Shown piece after piece: positions 29,559 to 39,867 of a stretch of DNA of 64,000 nucleotides. Under the pieces are notes generated by a model. That model was not told the origin of the DNA. It did not search any database and saw nothing but the letters and a program-made list of their open reading frames with translations. Location: the NCBI GenBank assembly GCA_004297465.1, contig SCUB01000001.1, forward strand, positions 310,001 through 374,000, read 5' to 3'. The position numbers were made by a program, and so were the translations under genes. Numbering within the stretch: the first letter of the stretch is position 1; each line of letters starts with the position of its first letter. Source of the DNA: Xanthobacteraceae bacterium. GTDB lineage: Bacteria > Pseudomonadota > Alphaproteobacteria > Rhizobiales > Xanthobacteraceae.

Positions 29559-29816
29559 GATAACCCGCGGCAAGTGGTGGGGACTTGTCGCGCCGATCCC
29601 GTCCCGGCGCAAGCCTTTCGGCCGGCGCGCATCCTCCGGGCGTAAAAAGGGGACGAATCCCGATTTTTGCATCGTCGGGGCGGCCGGAGGGGTGCTTTCG
29701 GGCCGATATTCGGGCTCTGGCGTGTTGCCGCGAGGGAACGGCTCGGCTAAACCCGGTCGCCCGCCAGGCCGATCCGGCTCGCGGATTTTTGCCCTCGCAA
29801 CTGCCCCAAGGTCCCC

Positions 29817-31613
29817 ATGCATCGCTACCGGTCCCACAGCTGCGGCGCGCTCCGCGACACCGACATCGACCAGACCGTCCGTCTGTCCGGCTGGTGCCAC
29901 CGCATCCGCGACCATGGCGGCCTGCTGTTCATCGACCTGCGCGACCATTACGGCCTTACCCAGGTGGTGGCCGACCCGGATTCGCCGGCGTTCCACACCG
30001 CCGAGAAGCTGCGCTCGGAATGGGTGGTGCGGATCGACGGCAGGGTGCGCCGCCGTCCCGACGGCACCGAGAACGCCGACCTGCCGACCGGCGCGGTAGA
30101 AGTGTTCGCCACCGAGATCGAGGTGCTGGGTCCAGCCGGCGAATTGCCGATGCCGGTGTTCGGCGAGCAGGAATACCCGGAGGAGACGCGCCTCAAATAC
30201 CGCTTCCTCGACCTGCGCCGCGAACGCCTGCACGCCAACATCATGAAGCGCGGCGCCATCATCGACAGCTTGCGCGCGCGCATGAAGGGGCAGGGCTTCT
30301 TCGAGTTCCAGACCCCGATCCTGACCGCCTCGTCGCCGGAAGGCGCGCGCGACTACCTGGTGCCCTCGCGCATCCACCCCGGCAAGTTCTACGCGCTTCC
30401 CCAGGCGCCGCAGCAGTTCAAGCAGTTGCTGATGGTGTCGGGCTTCGACCGCTATTTCCAGATCGCGCCGTGCTTCCGCGACGAGGACGCTCGCGCCGAC
30501 CGTAGCCCGGGCGAGTTCTACCAGCTCGACATCGAGATGAGCTTCGTCACCCAGGACGACGTGTTCGAGGCGGTCGAACCGGTGCTGCGCGGCGTGTTCG
30601 AGGAATTCGGCGGCGGCAAGAAGGTGACGCAGAAGTTCCCGCGCATCCGCTACGCCGACGCCATGCGCCAGTACGGCACCGACAAGCCGGACCTGCGCAA
30701 CCCGGTCCTGATGCAGGACGTGTCCGAGCACTTCCGCGGCTCGGGCTTCAAGGTGTTCGCCAGCATCCTCGCCAACGATCCGACCGCCCAGGTGTGGGCG
30801 ATCCCGGCGCCCAAGGGCGGCAGCCGCGCCTTCTGCGACCGCATGAACGACTGGGCCAAGGGCGAGGGCCAGCCGGGGCTCGGCTACATCTTCTGGCGCG
30901 AGGGCGAGGAGGGCGGCGCGGGCCCGCTGGCCAAGAACATCGGTCCCGAGCGCACCACGGCGGTCCGTTCCCAGCTTGATCTCGGCGTCGGCGACGCGGT
31001 GTTCTTCGTCGCCGGACGGCCGAAGGACTTCGTCAAGTTCGCCGGTGCCGCGCGCACCCGCGTCGGCGAGGAGCTTGGCCTCATCGCCAAGGATGTTTTC
31101 GAGTTTTGCTGGGTTGTCGACTTTCCGATGTACGAATGGAACGAGGAGGAGAAGAAGATCGACTTCTCCCACAACCCGTTCTCGATGCCCAATTACGGCA
31201 TGGAGGCTTTCCTCGCGCTCGATCCGAAGGACGAGGCGACCATCCTCGGCCTCACCGCGTTCCAGTACGACATCGTCTGCAACGGCGTCGAGCTGTCGTC
31301 GGGCGCGATCCGCAACCATCGCCCCGAGGTGATGAAGAAGGCGTTCGCCATCGCCGGCTATGGCGAGGACGTGCTGGAGGCCAAGTTCGGCGGCATGCTG
31401 CGCGCGCTCTCGCTCGGCGCGCCGCCGCACGGCGGCATCGCGCCGGGCGTCGACCGCATCGTCATGCTGCTGTGCGGCGAGGAGAACCTGCGCGAGGTGG
31501 TGCTGTTCCCGATGAACCAGCGCGCCGAGGACCTCCTGATGGGAGCGCCATCGGACGTCACGCCCAGGCAGTTGCGCGAACTGCACATTAGGTTGAACTT
31601 GCCGCAGGACTGA
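29817..31613 (+). CDS. aspS: Aspartyl-tRNA synthetase
   Basis: Class II synthetase, 598 residues. The N-terminal OB-fold anticodon domain begins [20 protein letters not shown]. Motif 2 is [19 protein letters not shown] and motif 3 is [13 protein letters not shown]. The GAD insertion domain typical of bacterial enzymes is present. Many Alphaproteobacteria lack asparaginyl-tRNA synthetase and use a non-discriminating AspRS with GatCAB; whether this one is such cannot be judged here. Confidence 0.97.
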   Translation: MHRYRSHSCGALRDTDIDQTVRLSGWCHRIRDHGGLLFIDLRDHYGLTQVVADPDSPAFHTAEKLRSEWVVRIDGRVRRRPDGTENADLPTGAVEVFATEIEVLGPAGELPMPVFGEQEYPEETRLKYRFLDLRRERLHANIMKRGAIIDSLRARMKGQGFFEFQTPILTASSPEGARDYLVPSRIHPGKFYALPQAPQQFKQLLMVSGFDRYFQIAPCFRDEDARADRSPGEFYQLDIEMSFVTQDDVFEAVEPVLRGVFEEFGGGKKVTQKFPRIRYADAMRQYGTDKPDLRNPVLMQDVSEHFRGSGFKVFASILANDPTAQVWAIPAPKGGSRAFCDRMNDWAKGEGQPGLGYIFWREGEEGGAGPLAKNIGPERTTAVRSQLDLGVGDAVFFVAGRPKDFVKFAGAARTRVGEELGLIAKDVFEFCWVVDFPMYEWNEEEKKIDFSHNPFSMPNYGMEAFLALDPKDEATILGLTAFQYDIVCNGVELSSGAIRNHRPEVMKKAFAIAGYGEDVLEAKFGGMLRALSLGAPPHGGIAPGVDRIVMLLCGEENLREVVLFPMNQRAEDLLMGAPSDVTPRQLRELHIRLNLPQD

Positions 31614-31692
31614 CCGCGCGCTTACAGTTCAGCCAACAGAAGCGGGAACCGGACGATTCCGGACGGTATCCCGTCCGGGAAGGACTAGTTTC

Positions 31693-34014
31693 ATGTCATC
31701 ATCGATTTCCGAAGACCTGCGTTCCGGCGCCCTATTCTACCATCGCAATCCACGCCCCGGAAAACTCGAGATTCAGCCCACCAAGCCGCTCGGCAACCAG
31801 CGCGATCTCGCGCTGGCCTATTCGCCCGGCGTCGCGGTGGCGTGCGAGGCGATCGTCGACGATCCGGGCGAGGCCGCCGAACTCACCAGCCGCGCCAACC
31901 TGGTCGCGGTGGTGTCGAACGGTACCGCGGTGCTCGGGCTCGGCAACATCGGTCCGCTGGCGGCCAAGCCGGTGATGGAAGGCAAGGCGGTGCTGTTCAA
32001 GAAGTTCGCCGGCATCGACGTGTTCGACATCGAGATCGCGGCCAATGAGATCGACAGGGTGGTCGACGTGGTGGCGGCGCTGGAACCGACCTTCGGCGGC
32101 ATCAACCTCGAGGACATCAAGGCGCCCGAGTGCTTCGAGATCGAAGCGCGGCTCAAGGAGCGCATGAAGATCCCGGTGTTCCATGACGACCAGCACGGCA
32201 CCGCGATCATCGTCGCCGCCGGCGTGCAGAACGCGCTGCTGCTCGCCGACAAGAAGCTCGATCAGGTCAAGATCATCACCTCCGGCGCCGGCGCCGCGGC
32301 GCTGGCCTGCCTCAACCTCCTCGTCTCGATGGGCGCCAGGCGCGAGAACATCTGGGTGTTCGACCGCGAGGGACTGGTGTTCGAGGGCCGCAACAAGGGC
32401 CGTCCAGACCGCTTCAAGGCGGTCTACAGCCAGAAGGGGCCGGAGCGCTCGCTCACCGAGGCGCTGGCCGGCGCCGACATCTTCATCGGCCTTTCCGGGC
32501 CGGACGTGCTCAAGCCCGAAATGCTGGCCAAGATGGCGGAGAAGCCGATCATCATGGCGCTCGCCAATCCGACGCCGGAAATCATGCCGCCGCTGGCGCG
32601 CAGCGTGCGACCCGACGCCATGATCTGCACCGGGCGTTCCGACTTCCCCAATCAGGTCAACAACGTCCTCTGCTTCCCCTACATCTTCCGCGGCGCGCTC
32701 GATGTCGGCGCCACCACCATCAACGAGGAAATGAAGCGCGCGGCGGTCGACGCCATCGCGGCGCTGGCGCGCGAGGCGCCCTCGGAAGTGGCGGCGCGCG
32801 CCACCGGCGGCGAGGCCAAGAGCTTCGGCGAGGACATGCTGATCCCCAATCCGTTCGACCCGCGCCTGATCCTGCGCATCGCGCCGGCGGTGGCGCGCGC
32901 GGCTATGGACAGCGGCGTCGCGGCGCGGCCGATCGCCGATTTCGATCAGTACCGCGAGCGGCTCGACCGCTTCGTGTTCCGCTCCGGCTTCATCATGAAG
33001 CCGGTGTTCGCCAAGGCCAAATCCCAGCCGGCGCGCGTCGTCTACGCCGAAGGCGAGGACGAGCGCGTGCTGCGCGCCACCCAGGTGGTGCTGGAAGAGC
33101 GGCTGGCGCATCCGATCCTGGTCGGCCGGCCATCGGTGGTCGAGCAGCGCATCGAGAAGTTCGGCCTCAACATCCGCATGGGCCGCGATTTCGACCTCAT
33201 CAATCCGGACGACGATCCGCGCTACAGGTCGTTCGTGCAGACCTATATCGAGGTGGCCGGGCGCGGCGGCATCACGCCGGACGCGGCGCGCACCTTGGTG
33301 CGCACCAATGCCACCGTGATTGCGGCGCTGGCGGTGCTGCGCGGCGAGGCTGATGCCTTCCTGTGCGGCGTCGAAGGCCGCTACATGAGCCACCTGCGCC
33401 ACATCCGCGCCATCATGGGCAACGCGCCGGGCATCACCGATTACGCGGCGCTGGCGCTGGTTCTGACCGCCAAGGGGCCGTACTTCATCGCCGACACCCA
33501 GGTGCGGCCCGATCCGACCGCGGAACAGCTCGCCGAGATCGCGGCGCTCGCCGCCCGCCATGTCATGCGGTTCGGCATCACGCCGAAGATCGCGTTCCTG
33601 TCGCACTCGGATTTCGGCAGCTACGACACCGACTCGGCGCGCAAGATGCGGCGGGCGGTCGAGATCCTCAACCGCGAGCATCCTGGCATCGAGGCTGATG
33701 GCGAGATGCACGGCGATTCGGCGCTGTCGCAGGTGTCGCGTGACCACGTGCTGCCGCAATCGCGGCTGGTGGGCGTGGCCAACGTGCTGATCATGCCCAA
33801 CCTGGACGCCGCCAACATCACCTATCAGGTCATCAAGACGCTCGGCGACGCCCTGCCGGTGGGGCCGATCCTGATCGGCCCGCCGCGCCCGGCCCATATC
33901 CTGACCCGTTCGGTCACCGCGCGGGGCATCGTCAACATGACCGCGGTGGCGGCCGTCGAAGCGCACGAGCAGGCCGGCGCCCAGCAAGCGAACTTATTTG
34001 CAACCGGTATTTGA
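31693..34014 (+). CDS. maeB: NADP-dependent malic enzyme (malic enzyme-phosphotransacetylase fusion)
   Basis: 773 residues. The N-terminal ~430 form the malic enzyme that converts malate to pyruvate plus CO2: [25 protein letters not shown] and the nucleotide site [13 protein letters not shown]. The C-terminal ~330 form a phosphotransacetylase-like domain ([30 protein letters not shown]). In rhizobial homologues that domain is regulatory rather than catalytic. This is the standard fused form in Alphaproteobacteria, usually NADP-specific. A weak GGAAGGA lies before the ATG. Confidence 0.96.
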   Translation: MSSSISEDLRSGALFYHRNPRPGKLEIQPTKPLGNQRDLALAYSPGVAVACEAIVDDPGEAAELTSRANLVAVVSNGTAVLGLGNIGPLAAKPVMEGKAVLFKKFAGIDVFDIEIAANEIDRVVDVVAALEPTFGGINLEDIKAPECFEIEARLKERMKIPVFHDDQHGTAIIVAAGVQNALLLADKKLDQVKIITSGAGAAALACLNLLVSMGARRENIWVFDREGLVFEGRNKGRPDRFKAVYSQKGPERSLTEALAGADIFIGLSGPDVLKPEMLAKMAEKPIIMALANPTPEIMPPLARSVRPDAMICTGRSDFPNQVNNVLCFPYIFRGALDVGATTINEEMKRAAVDAIAALAREAPSEVAARATGGEAKSFGEDMLIPNPFDPRLILRIAPAVARAAMDSGVAARPIADFDQYRERLDRFVFRSGFIMKPVFAKAKSQPARVVYAEGEDERVLRATQVVLEERLAHPILVGRPSVVEQRIEKFGLNIRMGRDFDLINPDDDPRYRSFVQTYIEVAGRGGITPDAARTLVRTNATVIAALAVLRGEADAFLCGVEGRYMSHLRHIRAIMGNAPGITDYAALALVLTAKGPYFIADTQVRPDPTAEQLAEIAALAARHVMRFGITPKIAFLSHSDFGSYDTDSARKMRRAVEILNREHPGIEADGEMHGDSALSQVSRDHVLPQSRLVGVANVLIMPNLDAANITYQVIKTLGDALPVGPILIGPPRPAHILTRSVTARGIVNMTAVAAVEAHEQAGAQQANLFATGI

Positions 34015-34057
34015 AAAACCTCCGCGAACCACTCATAATGCTTGTAGAACCGGTTTA

Positions 34058-34136
34058 GAGGGCGTGGTCCCGGAAAGCAGGATCGGGTTTTCGGAAATGA
34101 CCATGTCCGGACAAGAAAAGGCGACAAACCTGATTC
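34058..34136. repeat. Degenerate Rhizobiales palindromic repeat
   Basis: Segments such as GGCGTGGTCCCGGAAAGC and GGGTTTTCGGAAATGACCAT resemble a decayed copy of a widespread Rhizobiales intergenic palindrome. In that family a CATGATCCGGAAA-type arm faces TTTTCGG...ATCATG. The recognition is from memory. A fragment of the same kind may lie at 35545-35578 (CATGACCTTCCGGATCATGC). Confidence 0.45.
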
Positions 34137-34198
34137 ACTAAGCTGGATCCTGCCCACTGGAATACGAGCCTGGGCAAGTCAAACAAGGAGATCCGAGC

Positions 34199-34522
34199 AT
34201 GGCCATGACATTTTGCTTGAAGACGACGGCGGGTGCGGCCCTGCTGCTGGCGGCGGTGGCCGCCATGCCTCAGCAGGCGGCGGCCCAGGATCCGCTTGGC
34301 GGCGCGCTGCTGGGTGGCGCGGCCGGTGCGATCATCGGCGGCGCGGCGACCGGGCGCGCGGGCGGCGCGGTTGTCGGCGGTGTCGTCGGTGCGACGCTGG
34401 GCGCGGCCATTGCTTCGCAGGGCGAATTCCGCCGCGGCGGCTATTACTGGTATAGCCGGCGCTGCTACTACCGCTATCCCAACGGCGAATATCGCCTGGT
34501 GTCCCGCCGTTACTGCTACTGA
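34199..34522 (+). CDS. Small exported glycine-zipper protein
   Basis: 107 residues. A signal peptide ends near QQAAAQD. A glycine-zipper stretch of about 45 residues (GGALLGGAAGAIIGGAA, then GGAVVGGVVGATLGAA) could form a membrane-inserted helix pair. A Tyr/Cys/Arg-rich C-terminus (YYWYSRRCYYRYP, RRYCY) follows. The function is unknown; such proteins are common envelope components in Bradyrhizobiaceae. A GAGAT-like ribosome-binding site lies upstream. A 13-bp hairpin without a T tail (34533-34562) follows the stop. Confidence 0.78.
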   Translation: MAMTFCLKTTAGAALLLAAVAAMPQQAAAQDPLGGALLGGAAGAIIGGAATGRAGGAVVGGVVGATLGAAIASQGEFRRGGYYWYSRRCYYRYPNGEYRLVSRRYCY

Positions 34523-34649
34523 GCCGTCGATGCGGAACGTGCCGGCTCTCCGGCGCGTTCCGTACAGACAAGGCCATGTCGCTGCAAGGCGGCGCATGAA
34601 GCCGCCTCCTTGCATGGTGGGCGTGGCCGACTGGAGAACGCGATTCCGC

Positions 34650-34979
34650 ATGTCTTTAATTCATCGCCATATGTCTTGTCGCCTGTCTCGTCGCCGCGCC
34701 TCGTCGCGAAGCTGTTCCGGACGGACACTCCTTGGCGCAATTCTTGTGCTGGCGGGCGCGACGATGCTGGGCGGCTCCAGCGCCAGCGCCTGGACCACGC
34801 AGACGCAGCCGTGGTGCGCGCTGGTCGAGTCGGCGTTCGACTGCTCCTATTACACTTACAATCAGTGCATGGTGACCGCGAGCGGCAACAGCCGTTATTG
34901 CATCGCGAATCCGAATGTTATGGGGATACCCGACGACCGCGCGTTCCATCCGCGGCGTAAGCGCGTGCGCTATTATTGA
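34650..34979 (+). CDS. DUF3551 domain protein
   Basis: 109 residues if started at the ATG at 34650; ATGs at 34671 and 34596 are also in frame, so the start is uncertain. After a basic leader comes a hydrophobic signal segment (LLGAILVLAGATMLGG). The DUF3551 core is WCALVESAFDCSYYTYNQC and a later YCIANP, with conserved Cys that may form disulfides outside the cytoplasm. The function is unknown. The family is abundant and multi-copy in Bradyrhizobium. Confidence 0.75.
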   Translation: MSLIHRHMSCRLSRRRASSRSCSGRTLLGAILVLAGATMLGGSSASAWTTQTQPWCALVESAFDCSYYTYNQCMVTASGNSRYCIANPNVMGIPDDRAFHPRRKRVRYY

Positions 34980-35049
34980 GGCAGTTCCGGCGCGGCCGCT
35001 CGCGCCGTGGCCGGGACGATGCCGGTACTGATTTGGGAGGACGTGATCC

Positions 35050-35517
35050 ATGTCCCTGCTGTTGGCCCTTGGCCGCATGCTGTTCGTCATCCTGTTCATC
35101 GTGTCCGGCCTGTCCAAGCTGTTCGACATCGCCACCACGGCCAGCAGCATCTCCGCGCATGTGCTCACTCCATACGCGTCCTATCTGGCGCCGGTCACGC
35201 CTTATCTCACGCAGATCGAAAGCTTCACCGGACTGCCGACGCCCCAGCTGCTCGCGATCCTCGCCGGGGTCGTCGAGGTGATCGGCGGGCTGCTCATCGC
35301 CTTCGATCTCGGCTCACGCTGGGTCGCGCTGGTGCTCATCGTCTACATCGCGGTGGCGACCGCGACCTATCATGACTTCTGGAACATGACCGGCGGCGAC
35401 CGGCTCAACAACATGATCCATGCCATGAAGAACCTGTCGATCATCGGCGCGCTCGTGATGATCTTCGCCGGCGGTCTGCGCCTGCTGCCTCCGGCGCTAC
35501 GCCACGACGACGTCTAG
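35050..35517 (+). CDS. DoxX family membrane protein
   Basis: 155 residues with four predicted membrane helices: LFVILFIVSGLSKLFD, LLAILAGVVEVIGGLLIAF, WVALVLIVYIAVATA and ALVMIFAGGLRLL. The fold and the N-terminal arginine/FIxSGxxK pattern match DoxX/YphA-type proteins. These are linked to quinone-dependent or redox functions, but the specific role is unknown. The Shine-Dalgarno GGGAGGA precedes the ATG. Confidence 0.86.
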   Translation: MSLLLALGRMLFVILFIVSGLSKLFDIATTASSISAHVLTPYASYLAPVTPYLTQIESFTGLPTPQLLAILAGVVEVIGGLLIAFDLGSRWVALVLIVYIAVATATYHDFWNMTGGDRLNNMIHAMKNLSIIGALVMIFAGGLRLLPPALRHDDV

Positions 35518-35567
35518 CGCGGATCACGGGGAAGCCGGCTTCTTCTCTTCGCACATGACCTTCCGGA

Positions 35568-36119
35568 TCATGCTCTTTGCCAGGCCGTCAGGGTGACGCC
35601 GCCGGCCTCGTCCAGCACGCGCGGCGGCTCGGCGCGCAGGCCATGGGCCGCGAGGATGTGCGCCGGCGACTGCGCCGGCACGCCGGGAAACACCGGCACG
35701 CCGCCCGGCAGCCGCACATGGCTGGCCCGCGACAGCCAGAACGTGTCGTAGCGGTCGAGGAACATGCCGAACACATCGCCGCCGCCGATGATGGCGGCGC
35801 TGCCCGCCACGACGCCCGCCGCGGCGCAGGCGTCGGCAAAGCTCGCCCCGGCGGGATTCCACAACGTCGCCTTCGGATTGCCGGGATCGGGCGCAAGCGC
35901 CGGAATCCGGCGCGTCACCACCAAGCGGCGGCGCAGCGCCGAGTGCGGCTGGTCCTCGAACGAGTTGCGGCCATGGACGATGAGATCGGCAAGTTCGAGC
36001 GCCGACTCGAAGAAACGCTGGTCGGCGTCGAACTTGAGGGTCGCGGGCATCACGCCGGACGCATCCGCCAGCATGCCGTCAGCCGAGACGATGGCGTAGC
36101 CTTCGATGCGCAACATCAT
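35568..36119 (-). CDS. Dihydrofolate reductase-like protein (RibD/DHFR fold)
   Basis: 183 residues. The pattern GYAIVSADGMLAD at the N-terminus, LIVHGRNSFEDQPHS in the middle and AAIIGGGDVFGMFLDRYDTFWL near residue 110 follows the DHFR/RibD-C fold and its NADPH site. It lacks enough canonical folate-site residues for me to call it FolA. It starts 31 bases after the deacetylase gene and may be co-transcribed with it. Confidence 0.78.
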   Translation of the reverse strand: MMLRIEGYAIVSADGMLADASGVMPATLKFDADQRFFESALELADLIVHGRNSFEDQPHSALRRRLVVTRRIPALAPDPGNPKATLWNPAGASFADACAAAGVVAGSAAIIGGGDVFGMFLDRYDTFWLSRASHVRLPGGVPVFPGVPAQSPAHILAAHGLRAEPPRVLDEAGGVTLTAWQRA

Positions 36120-36150
36120 CGCGCGGCATCTGCTGCGGGGAAGCCGGCGC

Positions 36151-37077
36151 TCATTCCGAGATCGTGCGCACCACGCTCGAGGTCGGCCGCGAACTGACGG
36201 TGGGGATCTTGACGCTCTTGACGATCTCCTCGTCGAACTCCGGCAGCGTCTTCACCTGGTCCCTGGCCTTGACGTGCACGACCTTGTAGCCGTCGGCCTT
36301 GAGACGGCGCAGCAGCGCCGGCAGCGCTTCCGCGGTGTGGTGCTGGAAGTCGTGCATCAGCACGATGCCCTTGCCGAACTTCTCCAGCTTCTTCATCACG
36401 GTGTCGATGACCTGCTCGGGTTTGTGAGCCTTGAAGTCGAACGAATCCATGTCGGTGGAGAAGATGCCGATATTGCGTTCGCCCAGATAGGTGACGGCGG
36501 CGGGCGGGTGCTGCAGCGCCGGGAAGCGGAAGAACGGCGACGGCGGGGCGCCCAGTGCCCATTTCACCGCGCTGAAGCCCTTCTCGATCTCTTCCTTGAA
36601 TTCCTTCTCGGACTTGCGCTGCAGGTTGGCGTGCGACCATGTGTGCGAACCGATGGTATGGCCCTGCTCGGCGACCTGCTTGAGGATCTCGGGATAGTAG
36701 GTGGCGTGCTTGCCGATCGGGAAGAACAGCGCCTTGGTGCATTCATCGGCCAGGGCCTTGAGCACGGCCGGCGTGTTGTGCGGCCACGGGCCGTCGTCGA
36801 AGGTGAGCACCACTTCCTTGTCGCGCAGGAAGTCGTGCATCTTGAAATGCTCGAAGCCGAAGCCAGGGCCGCCAGTGGTGTCGATCTCAACGGTGCGGAC
36901 GACGCCGAGCGCATCGGGGTTGGCGCAGGACGCCTTGGCGGGTTGCGCGGAGGGTACCGGAGGCGGCGGTGGCGGCACGGCCGCCGGTTTCATCGCTCCC
37001 GGCGCCTGAGCGAACATAATTCCCGACGTGGCGAGTGAAACCGCACCCGCGATCAGCAGTCCCGACCAGAAACGCAT
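36151..37077 (-). CDS. Exported polysaccharide deacetylase (NodB homology)
   Basis: 308 residues from MRFWSGLLIAGAV, with a signal peptide ending near IMFAQAP and a Pro-rich linker. NodB-domain motifs are VLTFDDGPW (motif 1, catalytic Asp and metal Asp) and IGSHTWSHANL (motif 2, two metal His). Later come SPFFRFPAL and IVLMHDFQHHT. The likely substrate is an N-acetylated glycan such as peptidoglycan or chitin-like polymer; the exact one is unknown. An L,D-transpeptidase gene lies just upstream, which is consistent with a cell-wall role. Confidence 0.88.
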   Translation of the reverse strand: MRFWSGLLIAGAVSLATSGIMFAQAPGAMKPAAVPPPPPPVPSAQPAKASCANPDALGVVRTVEIDTTGGPGFGFEHFKMHDFLRDKEVVLTFDDGPWPHNTPAVLKALADECTKALFFPIGKHATYYPEILKQVAEQGHTIGSHTWSHANLQRKSEKEFKEEIEKGFSAVKWALGAPPSPFFRFPALQHPPAAVTYLGERNIGIFSTDMDSFDFKAHKPEQVIDTVMKKLEKFGKGIVLMHDFQHHTAEALPALLRRLKADGYKVVHVKARDQVKTLPEFDEEIVKSVKIPTVSSRPTSSVVRTISE

Positions 37078-37207
37078 GATAGCCTCGTGCTTATTCCCGG
37101 AATCGCCGCAATAGCACGGCATCCCCACGCAAAGCTTAACCGAAGCCGTTGACCTGCGCCACCTGCTGTCGGGAGAGCCGTGGACAACGCAACCTTTTCG
37201 GGTGGAA

Positions 37208-38500
37208 TCAGCGCGTCAGCACGATGAAATCGGTGCCCTTGCCGGTCTCCGGTCCAAGCCCGTGATCCGAGATCGTCAGCGACGAGCCCGAACCGATCGC
37301 TGCGGCGATGCGTTCGAGCGCCTCCTGCGGAATGGTCACGCGGCCGATCGCCTCGGCGGGGCTCACCGCCACCGGAGCGGGCGCTGCCTCCGCGGCCTTG
37401 CCCCTGCCGGCGGATTTGCGCGGCGGCTTCGCTGTCTCGGGAGGCATCGACAGCACGGTCCAGCGCACCAGGTTGGCGTCGTCGCGGGCCATCTGCGCGG
37501 TGAAGACGTGGGTGCCGATGGGGCGGTCGGGATCCTCGATCGTCACCGGCGTTTCGAACCACGCCTCGAAGCCCTGCCGCACGAACAGCTTGCGTTCCTT
37601 GCGGCTGACGAACGCGGCGATCTGGCCGGTGCGTTTCGGCGCGATGATGTCGGGCCTGGTGTCGCTCCTGATCTCGTCGGGCTTGCCGGCGGCGGTTGCG
37701 GCTTGCTTCTTGTCCGCATCGGCGGCCATGCCGCCGACGGCAACGGGAGCCTCACCGTCGCTGACCCGATCGAGGCGCAAGCCGATGCGCTCGCCGCCGC
37801 TTCCGGCGGCGTTGTCGGCCAGGCGCGGCGCCGCCGGCATCACCTGCACGGTCTTTTCCGCGGGCAGCGCCACCCGCGTGATCAGCCGTGGGTGGGAAAA
37901 ATCGGCCGGCGCCATTTCGTGCCCCGTGATGACGACGCGGGCGCCGAGCCGGGTCCAGGTCCACAGCCGGGCGGCGAAGCTTGCCGGCAGCCGGATGCAG
38001 CCATGGGAGGCCGGGTAACCCGGCAGCACGCCGGCGTGCAACGCCACCCCCGACCAGGTGATGCGCTGCATGTAAGGCATCGGCGCGGCGCTGTAGAGAT
38101 TGGAGCGGTGCCACTTGTTCTTCTGGATGATGCTGAACACGCCGCGCGGTGTCGGATGGCCGGGCGTGCCGGTCGAGACCGGAGCTTCGGCCCACAGACC
38201 GTTGGCGTCGAAGATCTTCAGCCGCTGCCGGTCGATGGAAATGGTGACGATCAGCGGGCCGACGGGCTTGGCGGCGCTCTTGTGCGGTTCGGGCGCCATG
38301 TTGCGGATCGGCCGCGGCCGCGGACGCTTCCTGCGCACCACGGGCGGACCATCGTCGGCGTAATAATACGGATAGGGAGCCGACCAGTAGTCGTTCCAGG
38401 CATCCGCCGGGGTGGGCAGGGCCAGCATGGCGACGGCGCCGAACAGAACAAGGCGCGCGCGCCGGGGATGTTGGGCGGAGGTAACCGGGGGATGGCTCAA
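37208..38500 (-). CDS. L,D-transpeptidase (YkuD domain), exported
   Basis: About 430 residues. A signal segment (LVLFGAVAMLALPTPADAW) is followed by a Pro/Arg-rich linker. The YkuD catalytic domain has VALHAGVLPGYPASHGCIRLP, holding the conserved His and the catalytic Cys. These enzymes make 3-3 cross-links or attach proteins to peptidoglycan. The C-terminal 230 residues repeat a related pattern (VSRKERKLFVRQGFEAWFE, then PIGTHVFTAQ). They may form a second, degenerate YkuD-like region without a visible SHGC motif. I propose the TTG start at 38500, preceded by AGCAGGA; the ATG at 38560 is the alternative. Confidence 0.85.
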   Translation of the reverse strand: MSHPPVTSAQHPRRARLVLFGAVAMLALPTPADAWNDYWSAPYPYYYADDGPPVVRRKRPRPRPIRNMAPEPHKSAAKPVGPLIVTISIDRQRLKIFDANGLWAEAPVSTGTPGHPTPRGVFSIIQKNKWHRSNLYSAAPMPYMQRITWSGVALHAGVLPGYPASHGCIRLPASFAARLWTWTRLGARVVITGHEMAPADFSHPRLITRVALPAEKTVQVMPAAPRLADNAAGSGGERIGLRLDRVSDGEAPVAVGGMAADADKKQAATAAGKPDEIRSDTRPDIIAPKRTGQIAAFVSRKERKLFVRQGFEAWFETPVTIEDPDRPIGTHVFTAQMARDDANLVRWTVLSMPPETAKPPRKSAGRGKAAEAAPAPVAVSPAEAIGRVTIPQEALERIAAAIGSGSSLTISDHGLGPETGKGTDFIVLTR

Positions 38501-38740
38501 GGTAAATCCTGCTCGGGCTTCAAATAAATTAAATCCGCTTCCCCATCTTGGTGGCACCATCCCTTGTCCACGTTCAAGAGACGGGATGAACACCCTTCGA
38601 TCCCGCCAGTATAACCGGCAGGCAATGAACTCAAGTTAACACCACGGATGATCCGTCTGGTTCAATTCATCGGGGGCGCACTCTTACAACGCGGCGCCGG
38701 TCGCCCTAGATAGGAACCCAGCTTCAGAGGGGAGAATCCC

Positions 38741-39277
38741 ATGCGTTTGCCAATGGTCCGCTTCCTGCTGGCGTTTCTGCTGGCGCTTGCCGCGAGTGCG
38801 GTCCTGATGCCTGCCGGCGCGCGCGCCGCCGACGAGCCCGACCTGATCTTCAAACGCTCCACCGTGTTCAAGTGGCTGAGCCCGAACGACAAGCTGGCGA
38901 CCTACGCCATCGACGATCCCGAGGTCGAAGGCGTGGCCTGCCATTTCACCGTGCCGGAAAGGGGCGGCTTCAAGGGCTGGATCGGCGTCGCCGAGGAGGT
39001 GTCGGACATCTCGCTGGCCTGCCGGCAGATCGGGCCGATCCGCTTCAAGCGCAAGTTCGCGCAGGGCGAGGACATGTTCCATCAGCGCCGCTCGCTGTTC
39101 TTCAAGAAGATGCAGATCGTGCGCGGCTGCGACACGCGGCGCAACGTCATTGTCTACATGGTCTATTCCGACCGGCTGATCGAGGGCTCGCCGAAGAATT
39201 CGACCTCGACGGTGCCGATCATGCCGTGGGGCGGCGGCGATGAAATCCAGAAATGCGCCGATTTCGTCGCCAACTGA
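38741..39277 (+). CDS. creA: CreA family protein
   Basis: 178 residues, with a signal peptide ending near GARAADEP. The mature domain matches CreA, a conserved periplasmic protein of unknown function: DLIFKRSTVFKWLSPNDKL, DDPEVEGVACHFT, then SLACRQIGPI. Two Cys pairs could form disulfides. The creB/C/D genes of enterobacteria are not nearby. A perfect 15-bp hairpin follows. Confidence 0.88.
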   Translation: MRLPMVRFLLAFLLALAASAVLMPAGARAADEPDLIFKRSTVFKWLSPNDKLATYAIDDPEVEGVACHFTVPERGGFKGWIGVAEEVSDISLACRQIGPIRFKRKFAQGEDMFHQRRSLFFKKMQIVRGCDTRRNVIVYMVYSDRLIEGSPKNSTSTVPIMPWGGGDEIQKCADFVAN

Positions 39278-39287
39278 GGCCCTGACG

Positions 39288-39323
39288 CGAACCGGCGCCG
39301 CCATCGCTGGCGGCGCCGGTTCG
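39288..39323. terminator. Perfect 15-bp hairpin between creA and the SPW gene
   Basis: CGAACCGGCGCCGCC (39288-39302) is exactly complementary to GGCGGCGCCGGTTCG (39309-39323) with a 6-base loop. There is no long T tract on either side. It sits between convergent genes and probably stabilises or ends transcripts in both directions. Confidence 0.65.
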
Positions 39324-39341
39324 TCCGTTCGCGTGGAACGT

Positions 39342-39719
39342 TCAGGTGTGCGTGGGATGGCCAGTGTCCTGGCGCAACTCAAGCACGGCCAGCGCCATGA
39401 CGGCGATGCCCAGCACGACGTGAAGCATGGTTGCCGTGCCGTGTTGGCTGTAGCCGAACAGCCAGGGCGAGGCGACCAGCAGCGCGCCCAGTGTTAGTTC
39501 GACCCATTCCTCCCAGGTTTCGAGGATGACGAGTTCGAGATAGCCGGCCAGCACCACCAGCACGCCGATGCTGATGGCGACGGCCACGTACATCGCGCCT
39601 TCGGTGGTCTGGGTGAGGGTGGTGGCGAACACCGGCGACAGCATGATCAGCACGCCGACGCCGATCGAACACCAGTCTTCCCAGGATTTGTGGGTGGGGA
39701 GCGTGAGTTTCGTTGCCAT
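39342..39719 (-). CDS. SPW repeat membrane protein
   Basis: 125 residues with four hydrophobic helices arranged as two repeats. Each repeat begins with a Trp-rich amphipathic part (KSWEDWCSIGVGVLIMLSPVF and EEWVELTLGALLVASPWLFGY), the SPW pattern. The function is unknown. It is a stand-alone gene, with creA convergent. Confidence 0.82.
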   Translation of the reverse strand: MATKLTLPTHKSWEDWCSIGVGVLIMLSPVFATTLTQTTEGAMYVAVAISIGVLVVLAGYLELVILETWEEWVELTLGALLVASPWLFGYSQHGTATMLHVVLGIAVMALAVLELRQDTGHPTHT

Positions 39720-39867
39720 GACTTGCCCCTTGGTTGGGATGGCAGTCAGGATATCCTGCCTACGACTTTAGTATAACATACCGGCGTTGCGACTTGGCTG
39801 CGAACCGCGAACTGCACATCAACTGGGCGTGATGGACAATCGCGTGGCGGGATGCGCAGGCGCGAAA

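Noticed and set aside
29559-31586. N-terminal extension of ribonuclease D through the aspS region
   Set aside because: It is the antisense of aspS; RNase D starts normally at 29558 with [10 protein letters not shown].
31732-33987. 751-codon open frame opposite the malic enzyme gene
   Set aside because: Shadow frame with no ribosome-binding site or domain.
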